From positions 215,769 through 279,768 of the forward strand of contig NZ_BMHP01000005.1 of the NCBI RefSeq assembly GCF_014641075.1: a stretch of DNA of 64,000 bases, written 5' to 3'. A model generated the notes under the pieces. That model was not told the origin of the DNA. It searched no databases and saw only the letters and a program-made list of their open reading frames with translations. Position 1 is the first letter of the stretch. Each line of letters begins with the position of its first letter. This document shows positions 36,008 through 45,779 of this stretch, in pieces. Origin of the DNA: Paenibacillus nasutitermitis (lineage in GTDB: Bacteria > Bacillota > Bacilli > Paenibacillales > Paenibacillaceae). Made by a program: the position numbers and the translations under genes.

Positions 36008-37651
36008 TTATGGAATAGCGGAAAACTTCTTGCGGTATTCGGACGGACTGACTCCGACCGTTCTTCGGAATAAACGATTGAAATAGAACGGGTCGTCGAT
36101 TCCGACGGCGGCAGCAACCTCTTTGACCCGGCAGTCCGGCAATTTCAGCAGCTCCATGGATTGGACAATTTTGAGCTCGTTCATATATTGAACGATGCTT
36201 TTACCGGTATCCCGTTTAAAGATGCGGCACAAATAGTTGACGTTCATGTTAACTTCTTTGGCGAGTTGATCGAGCTTAATCTTGCCTTCGATTTTCTCAT
36301 GCAGGATGCCGATGACGTGATGCACTTCTTTTCGGTATGAGCGGCTTTTGATCACTTGAAAACCGTTCAAGATTTCCTGCAAAGCTTGTTCGGTAATGGC
36401 TATGAATTGTTCGGCGGTCTCCGCTTGTGTGATCGACCTTTTTATCGAATCAGACAGTATGACAATAATGGGTTCCAGGACCGATCTGTCGTTAGTTCCG
36501 GTGACCGCTCTCCATTTCGTAATCCGATATTCCAGATCGGCGAGCAGCGTCAAGAAGAATTGCTTGATCTTGAGCGGCTCGATCTTCATTCCATTGAGCT
36601 GTCCCGCCAAGTCGGCCATGAATTCTGATAATCGCTCGGAATCCCCCTCTTCTACCGCGCTCGTGATAGATTCCGACCACAGTCCCGTCGTGATAGGCCA
36701 TTGGGACAAATCCACTTGCGATGCGATCAGCATCGAGCCGGCGCCGCTATAGAATCTTGCTCGGGATGCACGAAGGCAATGGTCATATTGTTCTTGAAGC
36801 GAACGCATTCCCTCGAAACGTTCGCTCAAAGTCGAGCTGATGCTTAAATTCAAATACAAATTCAATACGTGCACCAGATCGCGGAAGAGCATCTGCCACG
36901 CCTCTTCGCTAAACCCGATGCCTTGTTCGTAAATCATGACCGCATAGGTCCCGTTCCCGATTTCCACGCAATCGCTTCGGCACTTATTGGATACCGTTTC
37001 TTTAATGATATTGGCAACGGAGAAATCGAGCAGTTTCTTGTTTTTAATTTTTCCGTTGCTCGATGCGTCTTCATAGTGATCAATTTTCAAGTAAATCAAT
37101 CTTCCGCGCAGCGCATGCAAATCCAGCCCGTACTTTGTCGCCTCAGCCCCCGCAGACGAATCGTTCGGATCCCGATTCTCCAGCAACTCTTTCCAAAATG
37201 CATTCTTTTGTTGAGCATACGTTTCATTCAGCCTGATTTGCATGGAAATGTTTGTTTCTTTAAGCTTCCGTTCCTCCGACAATTGCTCAGAAATCTTGAT
37301 CAACAACGTCAGCAGCTCTTCTGGCTTTAGCGTGATTTTCAGCAAATAATCCGCGGCGCCCAGCTTCATCGCTTCGCGAACGTATTCGTAATCGTCATAA
37401 TTGCTGAGTACGATAAATTTCCCCGTGTAGCTTCGTTCGTGTAGTTTCTGAATCAACTCCAACCCGTCCAGATTCGGCATCTTCAAATCCGTAATGATAA
37501 TGTCGGGATTGCTCTTGGCGACCTGTTCGAGCGCCTGCAATCCGTCTCCTGCGGTGCCGACGAGTTCGAATCCGTGTTGTTCCCATTTCATAATCGTTTG
37601 AAGCGTAATCCGTACAATTTTTTCGTCGTCAACGACCAACACCCGTATCAT
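36008..37651 (-). CDS. YesN-type response regulator with AraC DNA-binding domain
   Basis: 547 residues. Receiver domain with VVDDEK and phospho-acceptor D55 (IIITDLKMPN), a middle region of about 280 residues, and a C-terminal AraC domain with two helix-turn-helices (IKLDQLAKEVNMNVNYLCRIFKRDTG and VKEVAAAVGIDDPFYFNRLFRR, then GVSPSEYRK). AGGAGAGG precedes the ATG. Its start overlaps the kinase stop by 23 nt. Expected to activate the adjacent importer and possibly the GH101-like gene when the kinase senses a sugar. Confidence 0.93.
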   Translation of the reverse strand: MIRVLVVDDEKIVRITLQTIMKWEQHGFELVGTAGDGLQALEQVAKSNPDIIITDLKMPNLDGLELIQKLHERSYTGKFIVLSNYDDYEYVREAMKLGAADYLLKITLKPEELLTLLIKISEQLSEERKLKETNISMQIRLNETYAQQKNAFWKELLENRDPNDSSAGAEATKYGLDLHALRGRLIYLKIDHYEDASSNGKIKNKKLLDFSVANIIKETVSNKCRSDCVEIGNGTYAVMIYEQGIGFSEEAWQMLFRDLVHVLNLYLNLSISSTLSERFEGMRSLQEQYDHCLRASRARFYSGAGSMLIASQVDLSQWPITTGLWSESITSAVEEGDSERLSEFMADLAGQLNGMKIEPLKIKQFFLTLLADLEYRITKWRAVTGTNDRSVLEPIIVILSDSIKRSITQAETAEQFIAITEQALQEILNGFQVIKSRSYRKEVHHVIGILHEKIEGKIKLDQLAKEVNMNVNYLCRIFKRDTGKSIVQYMNELKIVQSMELLKLPDCRVKEVAAAVGIDDPFYFNRLFRRTVGVSPSEYRKKFSAIP

Positions 37652-39446
37652 GGTTGTCCTCTCCTATCGGCATAATGAAGGGAATCGTAATGAAGATCGT
37701 TGTCCCTTGATTGATCTCGGAAGTTATTTCCAGTCCGTAAGACTCACCGAAATGCAGCTTGATTCTTTCACGCACGTTGCCGACCCCAATATTGGCCAGC
37801 CTGTCTTTATTAGGATTACCGTCGGACTCCAATAGCCGATTCAGTTTGTCTTCCGGAATTCCTTTGCCGTTATCCTGCAAAATAATTTTCAGAGTATTGC
37901 CGTACCGTTCGGCGGCAATAACGATTCGCGGTTCTCGATCTAGGCCTTCGAATCCATGAATAATAGCGTTCTCGACTAAGGGCTGGAGCATAAATTTAAG
38001 GACTTGAGAATGCAATAGATCTTCCGGTACGACATATTCCATCTTTAATGAAGTCCCATATCTGACTTGCTGAATAATCAAGTAATTGCTAAGGTTTCCA
38101 AGCTCATTCCTAAGAGATATCCTCTCGTCTTTTTGAATAATCGTGCTCCTGAGCAGTTCGGCCAAAGCCCCCAAGCCGTTGCTAACGCTATCGGCCTGAC
38201 TTAACAGCGCTGTCCACTTCAATGAGTTCAGCGTATTGAATAAGAAATGGGGATTGATCTGCGCTTGCAGCATTTGCAGCTCGACCTCTCGTTTCTTGGC
38301 TTGTTCCACATTCACTTTATCGATTTGCATGGATAGCTCTTGGGTCATGTTATTAAATTTATCCGATAGATATCCGATTTCGTCTTGCCCGTCGTCACTA
38401 ATCTTGGCATGCAATTTACCGTTCATCACCTGATTCATTCCCGAGATCAGTTTCTTTAAAGGCATGGAAACGCTTGCGGAGATGAACATTGTAAACAAAA
38501 AAGCAAATAGGATGCACAGCAGCACGATCCAAAGAATTTCCTTCTGAATGTCTTTAGATTCCGTGTTGAGATAATCGTAAGGCACTAAGCCGATAATTTT
38601 CCAGTCCAGCTCTTCATTGTGCGAATAGACGGCAAAATATAGTCCCGTTTCTGTAGACACCGTCCCCGTCACCTTCGGCGGCTCAATCCATTTGAGGAGG
38701 GGGTCTTCGGGCGATATCCCATCTCCAGTTGGAAACAGATGATTCTTACTGGAGAGCAGGGTCCCGGATCCGTTCACGATCACCTGGTCGCTGCCCTCTC
38801 CCATATCGACGCTGCCAAAAATAATTTGGGAGAACAGATTTTCATCGATTCCGACGAACAGATAGCCGAGCGGCCCCCCCGTTCCGTTAATCGCCGGTAT
38901 TCTTCTGATCAGCATGAGGGTATTTTCACCGTTGGCTGTCATTGCGACTGTCCATGTATCGGCTTTTATATTCCTTTTTGCAACGTCCAATAACCGGGGG
39001 ATCTCCCCGTTTTTAAGCTCGCCGTAACCGTAATCGTATAGGACTTGGTCGTCGCCCGTCTGAATCTGCAGAGTCTTAATCGTTGCAAAAAGCCAAAACT
39101 TATCCTGAAGCACGGTGTTCTCCATATACCAATGCAATTCCCTGATCTTCATGTCGTTCAACTGATCGTAATTCTGCAGCGCATCCTGAATATTCACGTT
39201 TAACATGATTTGATCAGCCAAGTTCTCGTATTTCGTCACTTCCGTACGAATATTGCTCGTCAACAGCCGTAGGATGTCCGAAACGAACGTACTCGTTTTC
39301 GCGCTGATCGCTTCATTGAATTTCGTATAAGACAGGACTCCGGTCAGACCTAACGGCAGAATGGATAGAAGCAAAAAGGTAACGATAAGCCGGACTTGTA
39401 TGCGGGATTTACGTGAAATCCGAACAATACGATGCAATAAATCCAT
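37629..39446 (-). CDS. YesM-type sensor histidine kinase
   Basis: About 605 residues. First membrane helix IVTFLLLSILPLGLTGVL, an extracytoplasmic sensing domain of about 260 residues, second helix ILWIVLLCILFAFLFTMFISA, HAMP, then the LytS/YesM-type kinase: QAQINPHFLFNTLNSLKW (His box), VENAIIHGF, and DNGKGIPEDKL. AGGGGGA favours the ATG at 39446 over 39464. Gene order and family link it to control of carbohydrate uptake. Confidence 0.93.
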   Translation of the reverse strand: MDLLHRIVRISRKSRIQVRLIVTFLLLSILPLGLTGVLSYTKFNEAISAKTSTFVSDILRLLTSNIRTEVTKYENLADQIMLNVNIQDALQNYDQLNDMKIRELHWYMENTVLQDKFWLFATIKTLQIQTGDDQVLYDYGYGELKNGEIPRLLDVAKRNIKADTWTVAMTANGENTLMLIRRIPAINGTGGPLGYLFVGIDENLFSQIIFGSVDMGEGSDQVIVNGSGTLLSSKNHLFPTGDGISPEDPLLKWIEPPKVTGTVSTETGLYFAVYSHNEELDWKIIGLVPYDYLNTESKDIQKEILWIVLLCILFAFLFTMFISASVSMPLKKLISGMNQVMNGKLHAKISDDGQDEIGYLSDKFNNMTQELSMQIDKVNVEQAKKREVELQMLQAQINPHFLFNTLNSLKWTALLSQADSVSNGLGALAELLRSTIIQKDERISLRNELGNLSNYLIIQQVRYGTSLKMEYVVPEDLLHSQVLKFMLQPLVENAIIHGFEGLDREPRIVIAAERYGNTLKIILQDNGKGIPEDKLNRLLESDGNPNKDRLANIGVGNVRERIKLHFGESYGLEITSEINQGTTIFITIPFIMPIGEDNHDTGVGR

Positions 39447-39552
39447 AGGGCTTCCCCCTGTCACAGCAATGCGTGCTAGCCAATATTATAACAGAATAAT
39501 AGAGAACCTATAGAACTAGGTTCTCTATTATTTAAGTGAGGTTGATCCGGGA

Positions 39553-42500
39553 TTACGGCACCCGTACACCCCCGGTACGATATATTTTAAACTCCTTGAT
39601 GCCCGGGGTCGCCGAAGCCGCATCGACAAGCAATCTCGCTTTTTTCGTCGTAAACTCCGGTATATCGATTTCTTTGCCGGCGCCTATCGTCGTGCCCTGA
39701 TAAACATTGAGCCAAGATGAGGACTGATCGTCCCATTTCTGGATACGGAAAGATGTGATGCTGTTTCCTGATTCCGAAAGCACGATTCGATTCACTTTGG
39801 TTCCGCCATCGAACTCAGCTTGAAGCCATGCGCCGCTCGTCTCGTTTTTCGCACTCCAGAACGAATCCTCTGTTCCGTCCATCGCCCGCGAAGCTTGAAC
39901 ATCGTATCGGTAAGTGAAATTGTTCGCCGCCGTGCCGATCAAGTAGGTCGTATATCCGATTGGATTGTAGCTATTGGTGGATGCGGAAGCCTTCGCCGAC
40001 ATGGCCAGGTTCTGATCCGCAAACAAACCGAACTCTTTAATGGTAGGTTGAGCGAGCATGGAAATGATCGATAACCTTATTTTCGTCGTTCGGATGTCGG
40101 GAAACCGGTTCGTAGCTTGACTGCCAATCGTCGCCCCTGTATAGGCTGATCGCCAGACTTGATTTTCCTCATCCCAATATTGGATCGAATACCCTGTAAC
40201 GTGATTGCCGGCTTCGGAAATAACGGCTCTGTTTACAGTCGTTTCTCTGGCAAAGCTCACCTCCAACCAAGGCGAAGCATCGTTAACCGCCGCCGTCCAA
40301 CCCGTAACGGCATTTCCGTCTACCGCATTCTGTGGCAGACCGGTACTTATTGCGGAAGAGGCTTCAACCGTCTGGAATAAGGCATGATTTACGGGTCCGG
40401 CCTCAAGCGTTTCACTGCCGCTCGGCTCCAGTACATAAGGCGTATCGGCAAGGGCTGCAATTGTAACGGTACCGTTAACGACAGGAATGCGGTCGACGAA
40501 CGATTTACCGACCTCCGTTAATTCATATCGATCTACGGCGGTAAAGCCGGTCCAACCGGATGGCATCGTCCACGTTCGTGGATTGCCGGTCTCGCTGTAC
40601 ACATAGATTTTGTTCTCGTTATCCGGCGATGGGATAAATCGTTCTCCGCCAGTAGCGATGAGAACGTTTCCTTGCTTCAAAGTAAATAGACCGGTTGCTT
40701 TATCCAATCTGGCAACCAAATCGTTGCCCCAGCGGACTTGGTACTTCGTCGCGTCTTCCACATACTGCTGAGCGCTATATTTACGCAGGGTCGCTTGGAT
40801 GATATTCAATAAATAATGATCCTTAACGAGAGAATCGGCCATCAGATTGGCCTTCCCGCTTAAGTTGCCGTATCTCCCCCGACTGGATACCATATAACCG
40901 AACAACATATCGTAATCTTCGCCTGGATCTCCGTTAATCGCTTCGTCTTCGAGGAAATTGCTTTGCAGAATCGTCACACCTGCATTGATGAAATGATCGA
41001 TGCGGCTCGTTGTCTTATACTTTTTAAAAGAAAACCCGCCGTTTCTGCGTTTTTCCGGAGCATAAAACTCGGTTGTGGCATACGTTCCATGCAAAGCCCA
41101 TTGATCGACTTCCTTTTTCATGGCGTACCACTCGTCGTTCGTGGTATACCCGACATCCTCGCTAGTGTGAGGCAGCATCACATCCTGATAGACGATCGTC
41201 GGAGACCAGTACGCATTGACGAATTGGTCAATACGCGACAAAGCCGTCCCTTTCACCAAATCCTTGAAGTGGCTGATATACCAATTGTTCCACCCGAAAT
41301 AATTATTGGAAAGTTTACGATTGCCTACGGAATCTTTAGCTGCAATGTCAGGGATCGTCTGATAGGAATTGCTTAATTCCGATATATCGTCCGCATTGAC
41401 ATGGAAAGATAGATCCGCGTTGTACTTTATCATTTCCCGACGCGCCCAATCCATCTCGGAACGTCCGCCCAAAGCCGGGTTGAGCGGTTGAGACGCCCAG
41501 TCGGGCCAGTTCCAGTCATGTCCTCTATATTGCCAGCCTACCGTCTCGTAGCTTTGCCGGGACAACCCGTCCGTCTCGTAGAACAATTTGCGCTGCTGTG
41601 CGACCAGAATGGGATAGCTCGTCATCCTCATCGTCTTTTCCGGGATCGGCTGATCATCGAAAGGGAAGGCCAAGTGTGTCTGGCTCCAGTTCCCGCCGTT
41701 CTGGTAATGGTCCTCCAAAGCTGCCGGCATCGGCGGCAGTTCTCCTCTGACCCACAGTGCCCCGTCCTGCCAATCCTTGGCTCCATCCCCGTTGCGGTCC
41801 CCGGAGATATAGGTCTTGCTTTGAAACCACACGCCCGGCTTGATCGAGTGGAATCGGTAGTTGTATTCGTTATCGTAAATGGCTGCGTATTTGGAAGGTC
41901 CCGAACCCGCGATTTGCATTCTGAACGGCGTAATTACCAGGTTGTTATACGCAGCCCCAGCGGCTTCGGAAGTATAAACAAAACTCCACGGACTCGATTC
42001 GTTGGCAACGGCGAGCGCGCCTAGAGCGCCGATTTTGTCGGTTCCGCCCCCTTCGCCGGCAATTCCACCGGAATAATAGGCCGCACTAGCCCCGGTCTGG
42101 GCTGCTGTTACCTTCATGATCGGAGACGTAATTCTAATAGTTTGCACATTGGGCTCTCCTGCGCCGGTAATCCCCGTGATACTCCTTACCAATGCATTGC
42201 CTTCCAACGTAAAGCGATAAGCGAGGTTCACCTGAAAACCCGGGATGTTCACGACATAATCAGCAGAGTCTGGCGTAGAGGAAAAATCGGTTACGGCTGC
42301 GACGTAATCCGTGCCGTTGATATTGATGCGCGGGGATGAAAAACCGTCAGCCCCGTACAGCATGGCCCCGCTTGCATTCAATTTGTACGACATCGGCTGC
42401 GGAAAATCTTTGTCCAAACTAACGGTAATCGTCCCATTCGTGATGTTTTGCGTTCTCGCAGGTACCGGAATATCCTGCTCGACCACGTTTTTGAAGCTGG

Positions 42501-43629
42501 CGTTGCCCTCCGACCAGACGACAAAACCGATTTTGCCCGCCCCGGTTGTCGTCAAGCTCGTCAACGTGCCGGAATACACCTGATTGTTGTTCAACCATAC
42601 CGTGATTTGTTTCCCAATAAACTGGATTTTGACATCATACCAAGTACTGCCGTTTAACGGCGGCGTCGTGAAGAACACGTCCGGCTGAGAGCCCGATGCA
42701 TCGCGGATTCGCCAATGGCCCGCGCTATCCGAATATTCGTAGCCGACCCACATGTAGCTGCTTTCAGACGTATATCTGAAAATTCCTCCGGCGTTGCCGA
42801 TTCCCGGAAGGAGACTAAAGGAATACGTGCCATCATTCACGTTGTAAGAATTCATATCGACCATATGGATGTCTTTGTTTACCGGCGCGGCGATATTCAT
42901 CTTCCCTCCGCTTACGGACACGGTCCCCGGAGCTATGCCTACGGTTGTGTTGGTCCAACCTCCCATGCTGTTGTTCGCAAAGCTCTGCGTGTATTGAAGC
43001 GAGTTCGTATCTTGCTCGACCACGTTTTTGAAGCTGGCGTTGCCCTCCGACCAGACGACAAAACCGATTTTGCCCGCCCCGGTTGTCGTCAAGCTCGTCA
43101 ACGTGCCGGAATACACCTGATTGTTGTTCAACCATACCGTGATTTGTTTGCCAATAAACTGGATTTTGACATCATACCAGGTACTGCCGTTTAACGGCGG
43201 CGTCGTGAAGAACACGTCCGGCTGAGAACCCGATGCATCTCGGATTCGCCAATGGCCCGTGCTATCCGAATATTCGTAGCCGACCCACATGTAGCTGCTT
43301 TCAGACGTATATCTGAAAATTCCTCCTGCGTTGCCGTTTCCCGGAAGGAGACTAAAGGAATACGTGCCATCATTCACATTGTAAGAATTCATATCGACCA
43401 CATGGATGTCTTTGTTTACCGGCGCAGCGATATTCATCTTCCCTCCGCTTACGGATACCGTTCCCGGAGCTATGCCTGTGGTTGTATTGGTCCAACCACC
43501 CATGCTGTTGTCGTCAAAATTATGCGTGTAGGTCGCTGCGAATACAGGTACCGGAACCGCGGTCATCGCTAATCCGAGTACCAGCGCTATGAGTGTAAGC
43601 GTTTTCCATTTCCTGATTGCGAGGCTCAT
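39553..43629 (-). CDS. Secreted GH101-like endo-alpha-N-acetylgalactosaminidase with tandem LamG-like and F5/8C modules
   Basis: 1358 residues, secreted (signal ends near VFAA). Two near-identical 179-residue beta-sandwich modules (about 33-390), then a catalytic region matching the GH101 pattern: SGDRNGDGAKDWQDGA, an ETDGLSRQ/GHDWN region, SFHVNADD, a probable nucleophile D816 in VYQDVML and a probable acid/base E854 in ATTEFY, 38 residues apart (32-33 in characterised GH101 enzymes). Two F5/8 type C (CBM32-like) domains close the protein. GH101 enzymes release the core-1 disaccharide from O-linked mucin-type glycans. The 106-bp gap to the kinase gene and common strand link it to the importer cluster. 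Distance from typical members means another alpha-glycan substrate is possible. Confidence 0.72.
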   Translation of the reverse strand: MSLAIRKWKTLTLIALVLGLAMTAVPVPVFAATYTHNFDDNSMGGWTNTTTGIAPGTVSVSGGKMNIAAPVNKDIHVVDMNSYNVNDGTYSFSLLPGNGNAGGIFRYTSESSYMWVGYEYSDSTGHWRIRDASGSQPDVFFTTPPLNGSTWYDVKIQFIGKQITVWLNNNQVYSGTLTSLTTTGAGKIGFVVWSEGNASFKNVVEQDTNSLQYTQSFANNSMGGWTNTTVGIAPGTVSVSGGKMNIAAPVNKDIHMVDMNSYNVNDGTYSFSLLPGIGNAGGIFRYTSESSYMWVGYEYSDSAGHWRIRDASGSQPDVFFTTPPLNGSTWYDVKIQFIGKQITVWLNNNQVYSGTLTSLTTTGAGKIGFVVWSEGNASFKNVVEQDIPVPARTQNITNGTITVSLDKDFPQPMSYKLNASGAMLYGADGFSSPRININGTDYVAAVTDFSSTPDSADYVVNIPGFQVNLAYRFTLEGNALVRSITGITGAGEPNVQTIRITSPIMKVTAAQTGASAAYYSGGIAGEGGGTDKIGALGALAVANESSPWSFVYTSEAAGAAYNNLVITPFRMQIAGSGPSKYAAIYDNEYNYRFHSIKPGVWFQSKTYISGDRNGDGAKDWQDGALWVRGELPPMPAALEDHYQNGGNWSQTHLAFPFDDQPIPEKTMRMTSYPILVAQQRKLFYETDGLSRQSYETVGWQYRGHDWNWPDWASQPLNPALGGRSEMDWARREMIKYNADLSFHVNADDISELSNSYQTIPDIAAKDSVGNRKLSNNYFGWNNWYISHFKDLVKGTALSRIDQFVNAYWSPTIVYQDVMLPHTSEDVGYTTNDEWYAMKKEVDQWALHGTYATTEFYAPEKRRNGGFSFKKYKTTSRIDHFINAGVTILQSNFLEDEAINGDPGEDYDMLFGYMVSSRGRYGNLSGKANLMADSLVKDHYLLNIIQATLRKYSAQQYVEDATKYQVRWGNDLVARLDKATGLFTLKQGNVLIATGGERFIPSPDNENKIYVYSETGNPRTWTMPSGWTGFTAVDRYELTEVGKSFVDRIPVVNGTVTIAALADTPYVLEPSGSETLEAGPVNHALFQTVEASSAISTGLPQNAVDGNAVTGWTAAVNDASPWLEVSFARETTVNRAVISEAGNHVTGYSIQYWDEENQVWRSAYTGATIGSQATNRFPDIRTTKIRLSIISMLAQPTIKEFGLFADQNLAMSAKASASTNSYNPIGYTTYLIGTAANNFTYRYDVQASRAMDGTEDSFWSAKNETSGAWLQAEFDGGTKVNRIVLSESGNSITSFRIQKWDDQSSSWLNVYQGTTIGAGKEIDIPEFTTKKARLLVDAASATPGIKEFKIYRTGGVRVP
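42460..43533 (-). repeat. Two 537-bp tandem repeats in the GH101-like gene
   Basis: Two adjacent in-frame modules of 179 residues, each running from (T/Q)YTxxF-NNSMGGW to SFKNVVEQD, with only a few substitutions. High identity implies recent duplication. Fold is probably a concanavalin-like carbohydrate-binding sandwich. Confidence 0.9.
43594..43607 (-). promoter_or_regulatory. cre-like catabolite-repression site inside the GH101-like gene
   Basis: TGTAAGCGTTTTCC (reverse complement GGAAAACGCTTACA) fits the CcpA consensus TGWAANCGNTNWCA at 13 of 14 positions. It lies in the signal-peptide codons, where cre sites usually act as roadblocks. It would repress the glycosidase when preferred sugars are present. 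Confidence 0.5.
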
Positions 43630-43755
43630 TCCCTATCATCCTCCTTAGATTGTTCTGCTGATAACTATAAAAGAAAAATAGCTATACCGACATTTACAAA
43701 GATGAAAAAAAACTGTACGATTTTGACTTTTTGTGGCGTCCGGCAGGATTGGCAG

Positions 43756-44223
43756 CTATTGGTGAAACCGCGCCGAATTTCCAGTCGATAAAAAAAAGCT
43801 GCTATCTTGAAATGGCAAGCTATTAAGAAAGGACGCAACCCAAGTTCCTTGGATGCGTCCTAAAAATTGAATTCTCTTATGCCGTCTTATTCTCGAAGAG
43901 GATGACCATTTTTTGCTGCCTAAATATTCAACAGAAGTATTAAGCTGCTCCGATACAAAGCGCACAGGAACGAAAGTGCTGTTATTTCTCAGTACTAAAG
44001 GAGCGTCGGACATCATTTTTTCACCGGATTTAAAGTAGTCTGCACAACTATCAACAAACAATTTGAATATTTCGTCTTTCGAAGAGAAGTATTTATACAT
44101 TGTCGCCTTACTAATATCCATATGCCTTGCAATATCATCCATATTGAGCTGGCTGAATCGGTTCTTTCTAAAAACAGGCTTTATTTTCTCGAAGTATTTG
44201 TATTTAATTTGAGCCTTCTCCAT
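43756..44223 (-). pseudogene. Chimeric remnant: TetR helix-turn-helix joined to a copper-amine-oxidase-like domain
   Basis: Residues 1 to about 65 are a TetR DNA-binding domain (FSQLNMDDIARHMDISKATMYKYFSSKDEIF). The sequence then passes into LVLRNNSTFVPVRFVSEQL, which is the surface domain called copper-amine-oxidase N-like (Cu_amine_oxidN1), not a TetR ligand domain. After LGSKK the frame degenerates; adding one base in the run of A restores MVILFENKTA and a stop at 43877-43879, the normal ending of that domain. So this is a gene fusion by deletion, later frameshifted. It still sits on a strong operator and could make a truncated DNA-binding protein. Confidence 0.75.
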
Positions 44224-44291
44224 CTTTCCAGCCTCCCCTATTAACCATTCTATCGTAGCTCACATTTCCATTTAAGTAAACTTTATTTAAC

Positions 44292-44355
44292 AAAACGAAC
44301 AAAGTAAACTAATTTAGTATTTATAGTTTACTTTGTTCGTTTTTTATTGTATATT
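44292..44355. promoter_or_regulatory. 20-bp perfect inverted repeat spanning divergent promoters
   Basis: Arms 44292-44311 and 44324-44343 (AAAACGAACAAAGTAAACTA and its reverse complement) with a 12-nt centre. The right arm contains the -35 TTTACT (44327-44332), with TATATT (44350-44355) 17 nt later, for the epimerase gene; the left arm mirrors this for the TetR remnant. Likely TetR operator; the hairpin plus T-run could also act as a transcription attenuator. Confidence 0.7.
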
Positions 44356-44394
44356 TGGGACATACCAATAACTTACAATAAGGGGAGAGGTAAG

Positions 44395-45396
44395 ATGCGT
44401 GTTTTTGTAACTGGAGGTACAGGATTACTGGGCAGTAATTTAGTTCAGCTTCTAGTGGATAATGGTCATCAGGTCAAGACACTTTCTCGATCGGCAAAAA
44501 AAGCTGAAACGTTACTTGGCGGATTGAATGTTGAAGTTATTACGGGGGATATGATTGACATTGAACCATGGGCGCATTATCTGAAGGATTGCGATGTTCT
44601 CTTTCATACGGCCGCCTATTTTCGCGAAACGTTCCGCAGAGGAGATCACTGGACCCCTTTAAAGAAAATAAACGTGACCCAGACTGTTCGGTTATTTGAA
44701 TATGCAGAGAAATACGGCGTAGAGAAAATTGTCCATACCAGTACGAACGCGACGGTTCGTAAACGTGAGGACGGAATGCCTAGCGATGAAAGCGACCGGA
44801 TGAATCCGGATGAAGCACTTAATTTATATGGGAAAAGCAAAGTCATCGGTGACCAGGAAATTGATAAATTCTCACAGGAGCATCGAACACCAGTCGTTAC
44901 TATTTTACCCGCATGGATGTTCGGACCCGGCGACTCAGCACCAACCGGCAGCGGCCAGTTGGTATTGAATTTTCTCGCCAGGAAGTTACCAGGGTCCTTC
45001 CCATCCGGCATAGATGTCGTGGACGCCCGGGATGTCGCGCTTGCGATGATTAAAGCAGCCGAATCCTCTATAGGCAACGAACGGTATATAATATCTGGTC
45101 ACTATACGAACTTAGAAGAATTGTTCATCGTTCTTCAGAAAGTTTCCGGAATTCAAGGGCCATCCAAAAAATTCCCGATCCCCATGGTCTACCTGTCTAC
45201 ATGGATAAAGGAACGAATAGCAGCTTTGCAAAATAAAGAAACGGATCTGTCACTAGAGGAGCTTCGTGTCATGACAGAAATGAAGCAAACAAGCGGAGCA
45301 AAGGCAATCCGTGATCTGCAGATTACCTTAAGACCGCTTGAAGATACTATGCGGGATACGGTGGACTGGTTTAGAGCCAATGGCATGAATGGATAA
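44395..45396 (+). CDS. NAD-dependent epimerase/dehydratase (dihydroflavonol-reductase-like)
   Basis: 333 residues. Extended SDR with TGGTGLLGSNLV, VLFHTAAYFRETF, HTSTNATV, catalytic LYGKSK and PAWMFGPGD. GGGGAGAGG sets the ATG at 44395 rather than 44347. It is divergent from the TetR remnant and shares its operator, so expression may now be partly deregulated. The substrate is unknown. A truncated NmrA-type gene starts 14 nt after the stop and was probably in the same operon. Confidence 0.87.
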   Translation: MRVFVTGGTGLLGSNLVQLLVDNGHQVKTLSRSAKKAETLLGGLNVEVITGDMIDIEPWAHYLKDCDVLFHTAAYFRETFRRGDHWTPLKKINVTQTVRLFEYAEKYGVEKIVHTSTNATVRKREDGMPSDESDRMNPDEALNLYGKSKVIGDQEIDKFSQEHRTPVVTILPAWMFGPGDSAPTGSGQLVLNFLARKLPGSFPSGIDVVDARDVALAMIKAAESSIGNERYIISGHYTNLEELFIVLQKVSGIQGPSKKFPIPMVYLSTWIKERIAALQNKETDLSLEELRVMTEMKQTSGAKAIRDLQITLRPLEDTMRDTVDWFRANGMNG

Positions 45397-45410
45397 TGGA
45401 GAGACATGGT

Positions 45411-45779
45411 ATGAAACTTGTCGTATTTGGTGCAAGCGGCAGAACTGGCCGACATATTGTTGACCTAGCAATACAAAATGGGCACATCGTAACTGGATTT
45501 GTCCGATCTCGCAGCAGCCTCCCTCTAAGCCATCCAAACCTTGTTGTCGTTGAAGGCGATATCCTTCATTCGGAACTTCAACTAAGGGATGAACAGGAGG
45601 ATGAAGGTAGTAACGATTTTCGCCTGGAAGGGTGCGGCTGCATCGTCGTTCTCGAAGCGGGAGACGACGTCCGCGACCTTGGCAACGCCGGCAGCTCGCT
45701 CGGACAAACCGAGCGAGCCTGCCAACTGCTCGCTCGTCCACATTTTTTGAACTGGCCCGAACTTTCGCCAAACACATGA
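45411..45779 (+). pseudogene. Truncated NmrA-like NAD(P)-binding reductase
   Basis: The first 55 or so residues are a good Rossmann start: KLVVFGASGRTGRHIVDLAI, GFVRSRSSL, LVVVEGDIL. After about 45580 similarity ends and the rest is low-complexity sequence in an unrelated frame. The family needs about 210 residues. GGAGAG precedes the ATG. Deletion remnant. Confidence 0.75.
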
